This document shows positions 9,842-21,463 of a stretch of DNA of 64,000 bases, one piece after another. The DNA comes from Symsagittifera roscoffensis (taxonomy: Eukaryota > Xenacoelomorpha > Acoela > Convolutidae). The notes under the pieces were generated by a model. The model was not told the origin of the DNA. It made no database searches and worked only from the letters and a program-made list of their open reading frames with translations. Position 1 is the stretch's first letter; the number at the start of each line of letters is the position of its first letter. The DNA is taken from the NCBI RefSeq assembly GCF_963678635.1, contig NC_087062.1, forward strand, positions 58,542,129 to 58,606,128, read 5' to 3'. Made by a program: the position numbers and the translations under genes.

Positions 9842-12791
9842 CTAATCCAGCTTCTCCACCGGTGTAGCCGAATCAGTAATGCTAGCTTGTCGTGTTCTTC
9901 CCTGAGGTGAAACATTCAACCTGGCGGACAGAATCCTTTTAGCAGCTATAGGTATCAACATGATGAGAGCTATGCTACAGAGCTTGATAAGCGTCTTCTG
10001 ATTCCAGATATCGTTGACCGATTGCATAGTAGCCAAAATAGCACCAGATTGCACACAAGTGTAATTGTACGGCATCAGACCAAGGAATACCGACAGGAAA
10101 AATTTGCCCAAAGGCACTCCAATAACTGGACAGGCAATATTGACAAACCAGTTTGGGGTGAAAGGAAATATCCTGACAAACAGCAGGAAGTATATGAGAC
10201 TGTCTGTGTTGGCTTCCACTTGTGCGCGGAAGAACTCAATTCGTTTGGCTAAGAAATGCGTGAACAGACGACTGAACACGTGTTTTGAGAAGACGAAGCA
10301 CAGAGACGCCCCTGCAGCTGAGAGGCAGCACACTAAGGGGAATGCAATTGATATTGGGAATAGAGCACCTGCCAGCAGATTGAGGAACATACTTCCTGCA
10401 AACAAAATAGATGGCGTTACTTTAACAGTTGAATTTCGAAAAGATTCACTCTTCAGTTCTCAACAAGTCTAAAATTCCAAGCAAGCAAAACTCTTAGCAT
10501 AACTCGTGTCTGCGTACGTTCCTTCAACAATTTATCAAATTGTCGATTTCAGTATTTTATCAATTCGAATTTTTGATGCTTCTCATTTAGCTAACTCTGA
10601 TTCATCTAAGACGCAATCACCTACATCCGTAAAGTTACGAAAATGAAGTATTTTTTATCCCCAATATTTGTTTTCCTTCGAGCAGGGATGATTGGACGGC
10701 AGTTTTAGGCCACTTTTTCACTTTTGAGGCGTTCCAAGTCGTTAAAATTTTAACACAGAGGCGAAGCTGCACTATAAAATACAAAAACGATTAACTATGA
10801 TTAAAATCAACGAAAAAATATTGAAAAAAACTTCAAAAAATTATTTTTGACAAAAAAAATATAAAAACTGCAACAAAGAGCCCAAAATATCCCAATAAAA
10901 ATCTGCAGCATTTGAAACTTTACTAAGCCGACAAAAACAAGCAGACAGACAATAACCTAAGTTAGCCGAACAATTTCAACTTGCAAAAAATCAGGTCCCT
11001 ACGAGATGCGAACCACAAGACTGACTGTATTAGCAGTTGTGTAAACTCTACGCCAGATGCTCCGGATGGTTGATTAAATTTGAATTACCAAGCGTTAACA
11101 AAGCGACAAGTACTTGAGTAGCAACCCTTCATGTCAAAAAAAAATTCAAAAAATTCTGAAACAGAAGTCCCTTTTCCCCTCAAAACACACACACACACAC
11201 ACACACGCGCACACACACACACACAAAACCGTTTCTGGTCCTCAAACAACGCAATAAGAGGCGACTAAATTGATATAAATTAAGCCAAATAAAATAAATT
11301 TTAACAACATAAAAATCAAGATTCGATAAGGAAGGATATTTAAACACAGAGGCGAAGCTGACCTTCGCACAACTTGCGATACAAATTTGAATGACTATGA
11401 TTAAAATCAAACGGAAAAAATGAAAAAAAAACTTCAAAAAATCGTTTTGATCAATTAAAATTGCAACAGAAGCACAAAATCTCCGTGACAAATGTGACAA
11501 AATTGCCTGCTTCATTGGAAACTCTAAAAAAAGCTTTGCGAATGCTACAAATAAAGCAAGTTTTCAAAAAATTCCTTTTTTTGCGGACATAAGAAGACAA
11601 AAAAGCAGACAGACAATAAAATAAAACTAGCCAAATTTTTCTAGTTGCAAAAAACAGATCTCGACTGTAATCGAACTCCCGGGCTTTGTCGTCTCAAGTA
11701 TTGGCGTTACAGCAACTTGGAATAAAGCTGAACCACTGAATTACGCGAACCAAGTCGACAAAATAAACAGCGGACGATAGTCCAAAAAAGCACAAAAACT
11801 CTGTTTCAAAAAAAGGCCGGATTGAAATCATAAGCCTTTGCCATCTAAAACTGCTGTTTTACCTCTACGCCAGACGCGTCGGATAATTGATTGGATTTGA
11901 ATTTATGACAACCAAGTGGAAACAAAGCCGAAAATACCTGAGCAGAAACCCTTCATGCCGAAAAAATTCTTACTTATAAAAAAATGTTACTTATAAAAAA
12001 AAATTCTTACTTATAAAAAAATTACAACCAATGTGAAAAGCAAATTTCAATTCGCCCGGATTTTTAAAATGCTAAAAGCAACTGCAGTAAAACTTGCACA
12101 TAGCTAAAATAAACGATTCTTAGATGTGGCAACTAAGCCGACAATACATAAGCAGACAAATAATAGGCCGAATTTTTGCTTTTTTGATCCTGAATATTTA
12201 CCGTTTGAAAAAAAACTAGTTTGGTCAGATTCAGACACAGGACCTTTACTGTCCCATGCGTATTCGTTACAACCAGGCTAAGTGTACAAGAGATACAACA
12301 AAACTTGAACTATGAAGCAAGGTACACCAGGAGTCCATTGAGTCCTGTGGACAAGGTTGTTTAGGGGAAAAAGTTTACCAAACAAATAAAACAGTTGTTT
12401 TATTTGTGGACAAAGTTGCTTACGGAAAAAAAAAACATTTATCCAATATAAAATTAAATCCAAAAAAAATTTGCCTTCATTGCAAACATGGCAGCGATTT
12501 AAATAATTTGAGCAAATTCTTACCTGGGATTGAGAAGCTCTGTTTGAAAATGTATGCCGCTGAGAACAGACACAGCACTTGCACTGGTGCCACTGCTTGT
12601 ATGCCTAACAACACGTGCAGACAATGTCTGAGAGATTCTAACGAGCTTGGGAATGTTAGGTGGACTTGGGAGTCCGGGTCGGAGTAGGTCACTACCAGAT
12701 GTTTCGAGTACAACACCAGACATACACTATAGCATACGAACAGCAGCAACACTCCTAGAACTTGAACAAACACACTGCAACTGCAACACAT
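9842..12791 (-). CDS. TMEM41A: TMEM41A-like VTT/DedA-family membrane protein (two exons)
   Basis: The coding sequence joins exon 1 (12791-12524) and exon 2 (10395-9842), 273 residues in all, close to the usual ~264. Exon 1 starts at an ATG with A at -3. It encodes a hydrophobic N-terminal segment (residues ~8-27), the family-typical LTFPSSLESL stretch, and the start of the core AYIFKQSFSIPG. The donor is G|GTAAGA and the acceptor is TTTGTTTGCAG|GA. Both are phase 1 and rebuild the conserved PGS turn. Exon 2 carries the rest of the VTT (SNARE-associated Golgi/DedA) domain: MFLNLLAGALFP, the RIFPFTPNWFVNIACPV signature, and GLMPYNYTCVQSGAIL. Members are multi-pass ER or Golgi membrane proteins; the paralogue TMEM41B is a lipid scramblase needed for autophagosome formation and lipid export. 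Matches around PYNYTCVQSG point to TMEM41A rather than TMEM41B. No upstream coding exon is needed. Confidence 0.9.
10752..11140 (-). repeat. SINE-like repeat, copy 1 (in TMEM41A intron)
   Basis: Read on the minus strand, a tRNA-like head (region ~10990-11060, B-box-like GGTTCGCATCTCG) is followed by a TTATTGTCTGTCTGCTTG core. The end is AGCTTCGCCTCTGTGT at 10752. A second copy with the same order of segments lies at 11341-11970. The polarity suggests a tRNA-derived SINE inserted antisense to the window. Confidence 0.6.
11185..11225. repeat. (CA)n microsatellite
   Basis: About 20 CA dinucleotides interrupted once by CGCG, within the TMEM41A-like intron. Confidence 0.95.
11341..11970 (-). repeat. 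SINE-like repeat, copy 2 (in TMEM41A intron)
   Basis: The order of segments matches copy 1: ACACAGAGGCGAAGCTG at the left end, an AAGCAGACAGACAATA core, and a tRNA-like head near 11650-11710 with a good B box on the minus strand (GAGTTCGATTACAGTC). The flanking CTCTACGCCAGA segment and the AACCCTTCATG tail (to ~11970) match 11045-11140 after copy 1. The duplicated unit is therefore longer than the SINE body. A further partial copy with the AAGCAGACAAATAATA core lies near 12118-12292. Confidence 0.6.
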
Positions 12792-15700
12792 CTTCAGCTG
12801 ATGATCTGCTCTGTCGTATTTTTCAGAGCATTACGATGGCAGAAAGTCAGATAATTCTGTCTGATTGGTGGCACGATATAAGTCAGGTACCCTGAGGTTA
12901 AATGAACCACAGTAACATGATGATGACAGTTTTTTAGATCTTGGTAAGGCAGACTGATTGACACATTTAACCTTAAAAAATTCATTGGTCAAAACACGCT
13001 TCTCATTGTGTAAAACATGAGCACGTTTCCAAAACACCAATAAGAGTTACTTCTTTCACATTAAGTTTTTGTCAACTCTATTCACTCACAGGCAGTGTTG
13101 CATAATTTATCTTTTTTTTAACTTTCTTTTTAAATACAAACGAAGGCTACATAATTCATGTTGTGACTATAAAACATGAGTTGCAGTTGACCCTTACAAA
13201 CATTGGAGAAATTTCAATGGACATATTCATGACGTGAGTCATTAATTAGTAAGCCCTACAGCTCCGTGTAAACTGAATATCTTAAGGCTATCATACTCAA
13301 AATACAGCCAATATTGATCAACGCCCATTCCACATTGTGGCAGCTCTGCTGTGACACATTTCCACGGGCGGGATCAGGATTAAATTGAGCGGCCTATAAA
13401 CATGCCAATAGGACACAACATTGTTTTAATTAGTTTTAATTGAGAGTACATTAAACCCAAACGCAAATTGTTACAGCTCAGTTGACTGACACATACACGA
13501 CTGCAGAATCAATAATGCATGGAAAATATCCCGTCTTGGCGTCAAATCACACGCGTACCCTAATTACACCCCATGCTGACAGCAAATGTGCTGGACTGAA
13601 GAGCAACGAGAATTTGTTAAGTTAAAATAGCGAAAAACATATTTTACAGACAAGGACTGTAGCACCGAACGAAGCGTAAAAAATTAGGCGGAACACTGCA
13701 CATGTTGACGGCCTATATTGTCCAAGAACACGCTGGCGCATCGATCTGTAGCAACTGCAACACCACTCGTCAAGTTTGATCAAAATCCGGTCTCAACCAA
13801 AAAAAAATGATGAATGTGAAAAGATCATAATTGGTCTGACTTTAATTGACTTTAAAGTGACGGAATATTTGTGCACGGGTTAGTTTTTTGTTCAGATATA
13901 TATCTGATTTTAAACTAACCATTTTAAAAAGACCAAAAAACTTTAAACCTTTTTTGATCACTTGAAAGCTATTTGTCCTAAGCTCAAAACTTAAAAGATA
14001 TATGAACCTGTGACCATTCTTAGCAAAGTTATGGGGGTTTGAAAATTGCCAATTCGAGAAAAGCAAAGCAACATACTTCGTTTTACTAAAATGTAAGCGG
14101 CGAATTCAATCATTCCAAAGTGGATTGAGACATTAGATTTGGATTTTTCAACCAGACTTAGCACTTTGTACACTAAAAGCGCGTGGGGGATTAAATGTTT
14201 TAAACTACTTTCCATTATTTTCGAAGGTTTTATCAACTTTTTTCTCTGAAAACTTAATCTTTTGGACATTTAAGGACAGTCAGAACAAAAACCTTTGGCC
14301 TGATACCAACCATCGTGGTTAAACTTTTGACATAAATTTGACAGTAAATTTGGACTTTTCAACCAGACTTAGCACTTAAAAATTGCGTGTACACAAAAAT
14401 CGCGTGGGGGATTAAATAATTTAAAAATTTTTGAATGTTTTATCAACTTGTTTCTCCAAAAATTAACGATTAGGACTGAATTTTATAATTTCCTCGGCAA
14501 GAAAAAATATTCGCACGTCTAAATGCAAACATTCCAAAACTTAAGCTTAACTACTAACCATGACCATCAGATGCTACAATTTAAGCAAGTAACAGTCAAT
14601 TTTAAAATGAATATTTTACTAAGATGCTGATGTACAGGCGAATGGCTCAGTACAATAACAAAATATCACAAACAAAAATCGAAAACTGAACCGATTTTCA
14701 AAAATTCATTATGATATTTTGATATTAACAAAAAATATGTCAACTAACTGTTGGAAAAGAGTCAATGAATGCAAGTAAAGAAAAAAAAACTGACTTTTTT
14801 TTGAAAAAATCTAGGTTTCCGAATTTCGAAAAAAAATGATGGCATTACAGCACTTTGAATTTCTAGAAAAAAATATGATTGACTTTTTTGATGAATATCA
14901 ACCCAACTTGGAAAAATTGGATTAACAGGTAAATTAGTTGATTCACTGGGAAATCTGTAAAATAAATTTCATGTTCGAAAAAAGAAGTCGATCATGTTTT
15001 TCGTGACCTTTCCACTTTAGCTGTTAGGTAATGGAATTTGCCTTCCTTTTGAAAAAGGAAATGAACTGAACTTAGTAGGAAATCGTAATTCAATCGCACG
15101 CACTGACGGCGCTGATACTCTCACTGATGAAAATATGTGCCAGGCACTGACATCTTTTGAAAAAAAAGCCTTTTTTGGCTTTTTAAACCAACTTTTTTTC
15201 ATTGGCCTAATTTTTTATGATCCAATTTTTTTACCCAACTAACTTACTCTTCTCAGAGCTGCTCATGCTACCTGAAAAAAAATCTTTTCCTGTGTAGCCT
15301 GCTTTGATTTTTGATTTCGAACGATTAAGTAAAAAGCGTTGAAAAAATCTGGCACTAATAATCATTTGCTGGCACTAGTGGCACTGATATGATACTGATG
15401 GCACTGACAGATCACGCTTCGCACTGATTTGGCTCTGACAGGACTGATACTGTGGCCACCCTGAATTCCTTGTATTGTTTGTGAGGTCGTTTCCACAGCA
15501 AGATCACCTTTTAAGTTAGTTATCATAAGCTGGCTAATTTTTCGCCTTCAAAATAAGATTATAATAATTTCATCTACCTTTAGTCAAAATTTGAATCCTG
15601 TTTCTTACATAGTTGCAGAGAAAACGAACTAAACGTTAAGAAAAAGTTCGTTCATTTTCTCGTCAAAATCAAAAGCTGCAACTTCTATGTCCCGTGACTG

Positions 15701-16100
15701 TAACTCTAATGTGGTATTATATTGCATCCCAAGCCCCTTTTTAGTCGTGATTGGGGTTCCAGAACAATATTTCGAAAAAAATAACTGTTTCGACAAAAGT
15801 GGACCTGAAGTTATCGATTTTTCAGACTTATTCACATGGCAAGGTAATTAACGCACTAGGCTCCAATTCCGATACTATTGCTAACTTATTTTGCCTACAC
15901 TTTTTATGCCGAGTATCTAATTATATCACCTCCAATTCAAAAACAACAGAAAGTTTATAGCAAAATTTTTTTTGAATATTTCAATTTCTTCGCAGATATT
16001 ACTATCTTTGGAACTTTCTGAGCTACTTTTATTTTGACAGGTTGCTCTTATTTTTTGTTGGAAATAATTATTTAAAAGAATGAATATTTATTTAAATTAG
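12792..16100. other. Gene-free region with short duplications
   Basis: No supported gene. A segment at ~14125-14260 (ACCAGACTTAGCAC, CGCGTGGGGGATTAAAT, TTTTATCAACTT) is repeated at ~14345-14465. Bases ~14990-15075 are a degenerate copy of the secreted-peptide repeat (CGTGACCTTTCCACTTT, GGAAATGAACTGAACTTA). Bases ~15107-15165 and ~15345-15465 are rich in a degenerate GGCACTGAT motif. Confidence 0.6.
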
Positions 16101-16385
16101 AGATGCACCGGATTCCGGAATTCCGGCTGATTTTACAGTGAATTCCGGTTCCGGAATCCGGTAAAAAAATACCGGAATTTTGTGCTCAATTTTACTATCA
16201 TTTCCAATCAAAAAAACGAACTTTCAAACATTTGAATTATTGATTCAAAAGTGGAATGTTATCATGGAGTAAAACCATGATTACCAAAAATATCATTATT
16301 CATCAGCACTATAAACGAATTCCGGAATCCGGCAGTTAGTAATTCCGGTTCCGGAATTCCGGCAAAATAAATTCCGGTTGCATCT
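16101..16385. mobile_element. MITE-like element with terminal inverted repeats
   Basis: The left end AGATGCACCGGATTCCGGAA mirrors the right end, whose reverse complement starts AGATGCAACCGGAATTT. Both sub-terminal regions consist of repeated TTCCGGAATTCCGG palindromes, while the middle is plain AT-rich sequence. Short TIRs of this kind with no ORF suit a non-autonomous DNA transposon, perhaps hAT-related. The superfamily is inference. Confidence 0.75.
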
Positions 16386-19300
16386 GTAATTTAAATATTT
16401 CAATCTATCGCTCAACCCCTGGGTAATATCGACACAAAGTGATCAGAGGCAACACAGACCTGAAATTAGGAAAAATCCTAATTATTTAACTGCAGCGAAT
16501 TTAACTGCCCTTCGCAAAACTTAGCGGTGCCTGAAAATCGAGCACCGTATCTAAAAAACGGATATTTCTTCACATCAGATCCTTAACAATAGATACCATA
16601 TGGTAAGCATAAGTAGCTTTTAGCGCAAAATTAAACAACAGTCAACGATTCACTAATCAAACTGTTGTATCAGGTGAACTGAATGTGAATGCATGCTTAA
16701 TTTAGACCAACTAATGTGCGCAATAATAACAAGACTGCTCGTATCAGGGCGAAGCCCTGAATGTTCCGACTGCTTTTGAAGGTTTATGGAGCAGCAGTAA
16801 TAACATAAAAACATTATATGAAATAAAATAAAATGAAAATTTTTTTTTTCTAAAATTTGAAATTTTTTTATGAAAATCATCCCCCCACACGCCATATAAA
16901 GTACAAAAAGATAATTTTCGTTCCTTGTAACACATCATTTATGGCAAAGAAGCTTCGTTCAACCAATTTGGAACGATTTATAAGACGGATTAAATCTCCG
17001 CTTACGCGTTAATAGCGCGAATTATATCGCGTGTTAATTGTCCCAAATTGATCAAAATGGCCAAAATGGCAATCTTTAAACCCTCATAACTTTACGAAAA
17101 ATGATCACAGGTGAAATTTCTTTTCAAATTTAAGCTCAGGTCAACAATACCTTTTGAATGATATAAAAAAATTCTGTCAAAAATGGCTAGTTAAAAAGTC
17201 GAAATTTGTCTGAAGAAAAAAAAACTCACCCCGAGCACAAATATTCCGTTACTTTCGTATCGAAAGTCGGAACAACAAGGACACACCAGCGGCTGTGACA
17301 GATTGATTTCGTCCTAGACAGATCTCGTCCAATTTTAATTTCAACATATTTCGTCCCATTTCAAAGCGTAAACAGATTTCGTCCCACAGAAATCTGTATG
17401 GGACGAAATCCGCTAAATAAATAGGACGAAATCTGTAGTAAGACGAAATCTGTGCCAATCCACACTACCACTTACTGACAATTATTTAATTAATATAGAA
17501 ATCGTAGATCATTTGTTAGTCGTCCGAATCCGGCCACAACAAAATTATTTAAAACATCAAAGGACGCCGACTCTAATTAATTTAGCTACCAACAGCACAT
17601 CCTGTATTGTCGCAAATATTCTGAGCAAATCATTAGAATTTAATACCAAGATACATGTTGCATTAAACAACAGCATGAGCTAGTTCGATTTGACCACAGA
17701 ATGTTCTCTATGACTACAACCAGAAGCAAATAGACAATCCTATGTTCACAGCCTACTTCCAGAATCAACATGTCTTCATGTACATAACACAGGCATTGCC
17801 ATATAACGCCAGCAAATACCGAGAAACTTCAAATGCTTCCTGGGTCTTGAGCGTTCAAAGCACGGGACTCCAAAGCGGACCCTTTGCAAGTTGCCCTTTC
17901 TCACACCAGTAAACTACATGTATTTTGGCGTTTGTGATTTCATTGAGCAAAAAAGAAAACATTGATTATGTTTCAGCTTTCGCCAATTTAACATACAATC
18001 AATTACCATTAGCAACTTAACGACTTAAGTCTAATTCGAAGCCTCCAATTGATTTAGGATTTAATTGATTTATTGCACATTAATCTTTTTTTGTTCTAAT
18101 TTGCATTGCATGAATATAACATCCGTCTAAATCAAAACCAAATACTCAAACGAGAAAGTAAAAGCATGTCATCATCAAATAAAACTTGAAAAAAATTACA
18201 GTAGTCTGGCTAGAACTCGGCTGGCATCATAAAATTATGATACACTCATCGCGCGCATAACTACCTCGTCTCTATTTTGATAACCAGGACACCCCCACCA
18301 AGTAAAAACAAAGCTCACATGAATAGTTGCTGTTATTTTATCGCTCAGCGTTAACGGTCATATTGAAGCATTCGCTTTTAAAACTGGTGTGCTGTCCAAC
18401 AATGCGTAAATTAAACACATTTTGAAAATTGCTGAACCACGGATGTCGAAATATTCGATTGCAATAAAATGTTTATTTGCTTGACTGAAAAGAATTTGCA
18501 CTTCTTGCATCGACTATTTGGTTCAAGATATCTCCCTTTTCAGTTTAGTAGCAAATGGTTGGCGCTGTTCACAACATCTTCGGATTGTTTACAGAGACAT
18601 TAAAAATTTCAGCTGGTCCTTTGAATGAGGAGTTTAAACAATACGAGTCCAAACAATCCGATCGTTTTCAATCTCAATGGCACTCATCATAAAAAGCATG
18701 AGATTTTCGAATCTTAAAACAAACCAAACCAAATCAACGCTGCTGACTCTTAAAAGTTAAAAAAAACACTCCAACATCGCATAACCATAGAGGCATGGTC
18801 AGCATCGTGCGCGCCGTTGAAAAATTGAACATTCTAAAAGCAAGATGTGTTTTCGTTTCTATCTTTTTTCTAATTTAAATTTTTTTTTCATAAATAAATA
18901 ACTGTCTACCCAGTCCCTCAGTTAAAGTATCACTTAAATTTTGTCAAATAATTGACATCACAATTATTAAACACAAAATCTATGCTTGATCAATCTTCCC
19001 CAACTCAAAAATTGAATAATGATTGCGAGAAGAAATTAAAAAAAGACTGTATTAGTCTTGTGAAGCAAAACCTTAAGAGCAACTTTTGAGTAGTCTTTTT
19101 CATAGCAATTTTCCAATAGTAGATTGAATTAGGACTGCGCTTCGAAATGGTACACGAATTACCCCCATCTTAAATGTATTTATCACAAACAATTCCGTTT
19201 TCAATCAAACCCATAAAAAACGATAATGAGAACGCGAAAACAAGTCGTGTAGTACTCAAACAACTTCAAAAATAACTTAAAAAAATTTTTCGACTTTCTT

Positions 19301-21463
19301 TTTGGCTGAATAGTTTCTTGACATCGTTTCACGTTAGATTGAAAAACTGAATTGCTTGCTGACAAATAAATTTAAGGCGGGGTCAGTGATGACAATTTAA
19401 CTGATTCATAAAACCTTCAAACTCATTGAAAAAAGGATGATTTTTCAAAGGATCCAGTTCATACAAAAAAAATCTGTCCACTTAAACATTGCAAACTGTG
19501 TAGTAAAGTAGCAAGGGTTAGAATTTTCGCAGCTAATTTTCTTGAGAAGTCCGATTCCAGATAAGTTTTCATAAACCATTTTCTCGAAATATTGCATCCA
19601 CCATTACCTCGAAATTATGAAGTTCCTCTTCAAATTTTTTTTGGAGAATCAGAGGAATCCAGTGGTTGCTTGACAGATTTTTTACAAACTGGATCAATTA
19701 TACTGTCGGATTGAGCAATTGGATACTTCCGGAACATAGATCTTAAGAAATTATATGAAAAGATTTCATTAGACAGCAGCCTAATCCACCCTCGGAATAC
19801 TTTGTATTGCTGTGAGGATTTGTTTCGAGCTCACATGTCTTTTACACAAATTTTAAGCTGCTCTTCGTTGACAAGCAAAAAAATTGGCAAAACGGTATCT
19901 TTAAAATCGCAAAACAAAAATAACAAAACAAGCTGTCAAAAAAATCAAAACAGACAACGGGATTCAAACCGCAGACCTAGCTATCAAACCGAGCTTTACA
20001 TTTCTGTTTTTGTATACCTATACTTAAATTGTATGTAATTTGGGTTGATCTCGCACCAAAATCGTATTTGCCCGAATCTTGTGGAATTCCGACTACAAAA
20101 AGTGGCTGCACTTCAAATTTAGCCTCAGGGCCATTTCTCAGTGCCTGCAGTACCAAACAAGAAATTATTATCACTAAATCGACGAAACGGTAACTGATCA
20201 ATTGTAGCAAACTGATAACAAAGAAACCAAAAAAGAGACGGCTGCTGTAAAACCGCAGTTTTTTAAACACGGTTTAGCTCCTAATTTGCCCTCCGTCAGA
20301 ATTTGAATTGATCTGAAAGAGAAAACTGAATTTCAACCGCAAAAGTAAATTTGAGCGTTGGCTTTCTTTTTCCTGAAAAAAAACAATAGCGCATTGACAT
20401 CATTGATTGATTTATGAAAAGGAAAAATTTAAATAATCAGAGTTGGTAAATTTCTTTAAGAGAGTTTCAACTACAGTGAAAAAATGTTCAAAGTTGCTTC
20501 CATATTTATCAAAAAAATACACAGCCCGGGCTGGAAATAAACCCTTAACCTTAGGATCGCACGGTGCATGCTTTACCACTAAACCAACTGCGAAGTGACC
20601 TCGAAATTATTGAAGTTTCATAACAAAGAAAAGTCAACTTTTACAGAGGTGTTATAAGACTGTTTAATCGAAAATGTCCAGTTCCCGATTCAGTCTAATT
20701 TTCTCAAACACAAGTTCTAGTTTTTCCAAGTTTTAAATTGAAGTCAGAAACACGAAAAATACAGAAACATTAAATTGAGAATTTATTAACTGATCAAATA
20801 TTGACATTTTGTTTTGTTATTAATTGAAACTTTCACTAGAAGGGAAACGATAGAAACAAACATAACCGCATATTTAGCACCAAACGTTCAACCAGAACTT
20901 AAAACACAAACTGAGTTAAAATGCGGAAAGGTTGCAATTTGCAGTAACAGCCCGTTCAAAATTAAGTCATTTCTACTTGGTTTTTAATTATATTTGTGCA
21001 ATGGTACTAGTCAACTATTTAACAAAGCAAGTCACCTAGAGAGGGTTTATAAATGGTCTAATCCTGAAATTTTGACAGCTTACAGATAGCTTACAGATAG
21101 ACTAATTAAAATAGTATCTTTTTAATGTTAGGTTAGACAATGCATCGTAACAATTGCACGAGATAAAATTAGCACTTGATTTAGCACTTGTAATCTGGCT
21201 CAAATTGATTGAAAAGTATGCTGTTATTCTAAGATTTTAAACCAAATATTGGGGGTGGGTAGGGACACATAAAAATAGATATCTGTTACAAACCAATAAA
21301 TCAAACATTTGACAGAATTCAGCACAAGATTAACACTATGAAGAGCACTTCAGGTAGCACAAAATAGGCTTATATTATAAAATTTAGAGTTTTGAAGATT
21401 ATTGCGATCTAATGTCACAAGGCAAGAAAGATACCATAGGCTCATCTGTCCTCTTTTAGCAAC
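16386..21463. other. Gene-free region downstream of cyclin E
   Basis: No supported gene. tRNA-like patches with B-box-like sequence on the minus strand lie near 19955-20000 (GGTTTGAATCCCG) and 20525-20605 (GTTGGTTTAGTGGTAAAGC head). These look like SINE heads rather than working tRNAs, because the acceptor arms do not pair. A possible cyclin E poly(A) signal (minus AATAAA) is at 20782-20787, about 680 bp past the stop. Confidence 0.5.
17288..17460. repeat. Small inverted-repeat element built on ATTTCGTCC
   Basis: The 9-mer ATTTCGTCC or a close variant occurs on the plus strand near 17310, 17328, 17350 and 17378. Its reverse complement GGACGAAAT occurs near 17401, 17423 and 17442. The outer bases (GACAGATTGATTTCGTC against GACGAAATCTGTGCC) form imperfect terminal inverted repeats. 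Confidence 0.6.

Noticed and set aside
10065-10472. Plus-strand ORF of 135 aa opposite the TMEM41A-like exon
   Set aside because: It is antisense to a well-supported exon and has no recognisable domain.
15345-15465. GGCACTGAT-rich stretch as a CRISPR-like or regulatory array
   Set aside because: Spacing and sequence are irregular, and the window is eukaryotic; it is a degenerate simple repeat.
20525-20605. A tRNA gene on the minus strand
   Set aside because: The D-loop-like part is good, but there is no matching acceptor stem and the T loop is abnormal; better a SINE head.
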